64,000 nt of DNA from Prostheceraeus crozeri (Eukaryota; Platyhelminthes; Polycladida; Euryleptidae): contig CAJQUW010012480.1 of NCBI GenBank assembly GCA_907163375.1, forward strand, positions 1 through 64,000. Direction: 5' to 3'. Shown here piece after piece: positions 63,827 to 64,000 of the stretch (position 1 is its first letter; every line of letters starts with the position of its first letter). Position numbers and translations under genes: made by a program. Below the pieces are notes generated by a model. It made no database searches and was not told the origin of the DNA. It was given only the letters and a program-made list of their open reading frames with translations.

Positions 63827-64000
63827 GAGAGAAGTGCGTTATGTTGCGTGTGGCGCGTGAGTGTCCTCCCATTTCATTCCATTCATCAATTCGTCTCATT
63901 GATAGAGACAGGTAGAACTCATGGTTCTCATAACGTATGCAATGGATAGTTTATAAGGCAACCTTCGACAGTTGGCTAAATGTCGCCCTGGCGCAAATGC
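63827..64000. other. Right edge, still inside the Polinton
   Basis: No terminal repeat matching 44219-45000 appears, so the right end lies beyond the window. No gene is recognised in these 174 bp. Confidence 0.5.

Larger units (their letters stand above)
44219..64000 (+). mobile_element. Polinton (Maverick), left end to beyond window edge
   Basis: A virus-like DNA transposon of at least 19.8 kb. The start is set at AGTAAAACTCC (44219), followed by GC-rich and TIR subrepeats, because the second Polinton end at 804 has the same AGTAA start. Diagnostic genes are packaging ATPase, retroviral-type integrase, capsid-type protein, adenain-like protease and protein-primed PolB. The right terminus is not in the window. 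Most frames are open; I judge about four to six breaks overall plus one PLE insertion. This suggests a fairly young but dead or dying copy. Confidence 0.93.

Noticed and set aside
63827-64000. Right terminal inverted repeat of the Polinton
   Set aside because: No match to the left-end blocks; the right end must lie outside the window.

Overview
The window is eukaryotic, from a marine-type invertebrate genome. Evidence for this is AT-rich intergenic DNA, GT-AG introns, Penelope-like elements (PLEs), several LINE clades, hAT and Tc1/mariner transposons, and a large Polinton. The species cannot be named from the sequence. One host gene is recognisable, an alpha-carbonic anhydrase on the minus strand. 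Almost everything else is mobile DNA.

Layout. 1-804 looks like the right end of a second Polinton whose body lies outside the window. It is followed by a mariner relic and a small hAT MITE with a clean 8-bp duplication. 4.1-10.4 kb holds three PLE relics, a 32-bp minisatellite and a decayed LINE with a restriction-like endonuclease domain. 13.2-14.0 kb is a LINE 3' end. 14.9-28.3 kb is the carbonic anhydrase gene; three exons are well supported. Its intron of about 12.4 kb contains an AT-rich LINE (A), a nested almost-open LINE (B), a near-perfect foldback, a TIR element and an IS630/Tc1-type transposon. 29-31 kb has nested degenerate TIR elements. 35.2-39.3 kb and 40.9-43.8 kb are two different decayed hAT elements.

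From about 44.2 kb to the window edge lies a Polinton of at least 19.8 kb, mostly open but broken in a few genes and interrupted by a PLE. It has a packaging ATPase, retroviral-type integrase with chromodomain, small basic virion-type proteins, a capsid-type protein, an adenain-type protease fragment and protein-primed DNA polymerase B. Around this core is an accessory set: two RING-like proteins (one membrane anchored), a DEDD-exonuclease-like protein, and a stand-alone relative of the polymerase N-terminal module. There are also two tandem proteins resembling fused PC4-type ssDNA-binding domains, a pair of large paralogs with internal repeats, and a Cys-rich frame overlapping the integrase start. 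The first rightward gene and the leftward polymerase gene both appear to begin with ATG followed at once by a 67-bp intron of similar sequence. This accessory set and the matched leaders are the least familiar part of the window.

All calls come from reading the sequence; no database or structure search was run.
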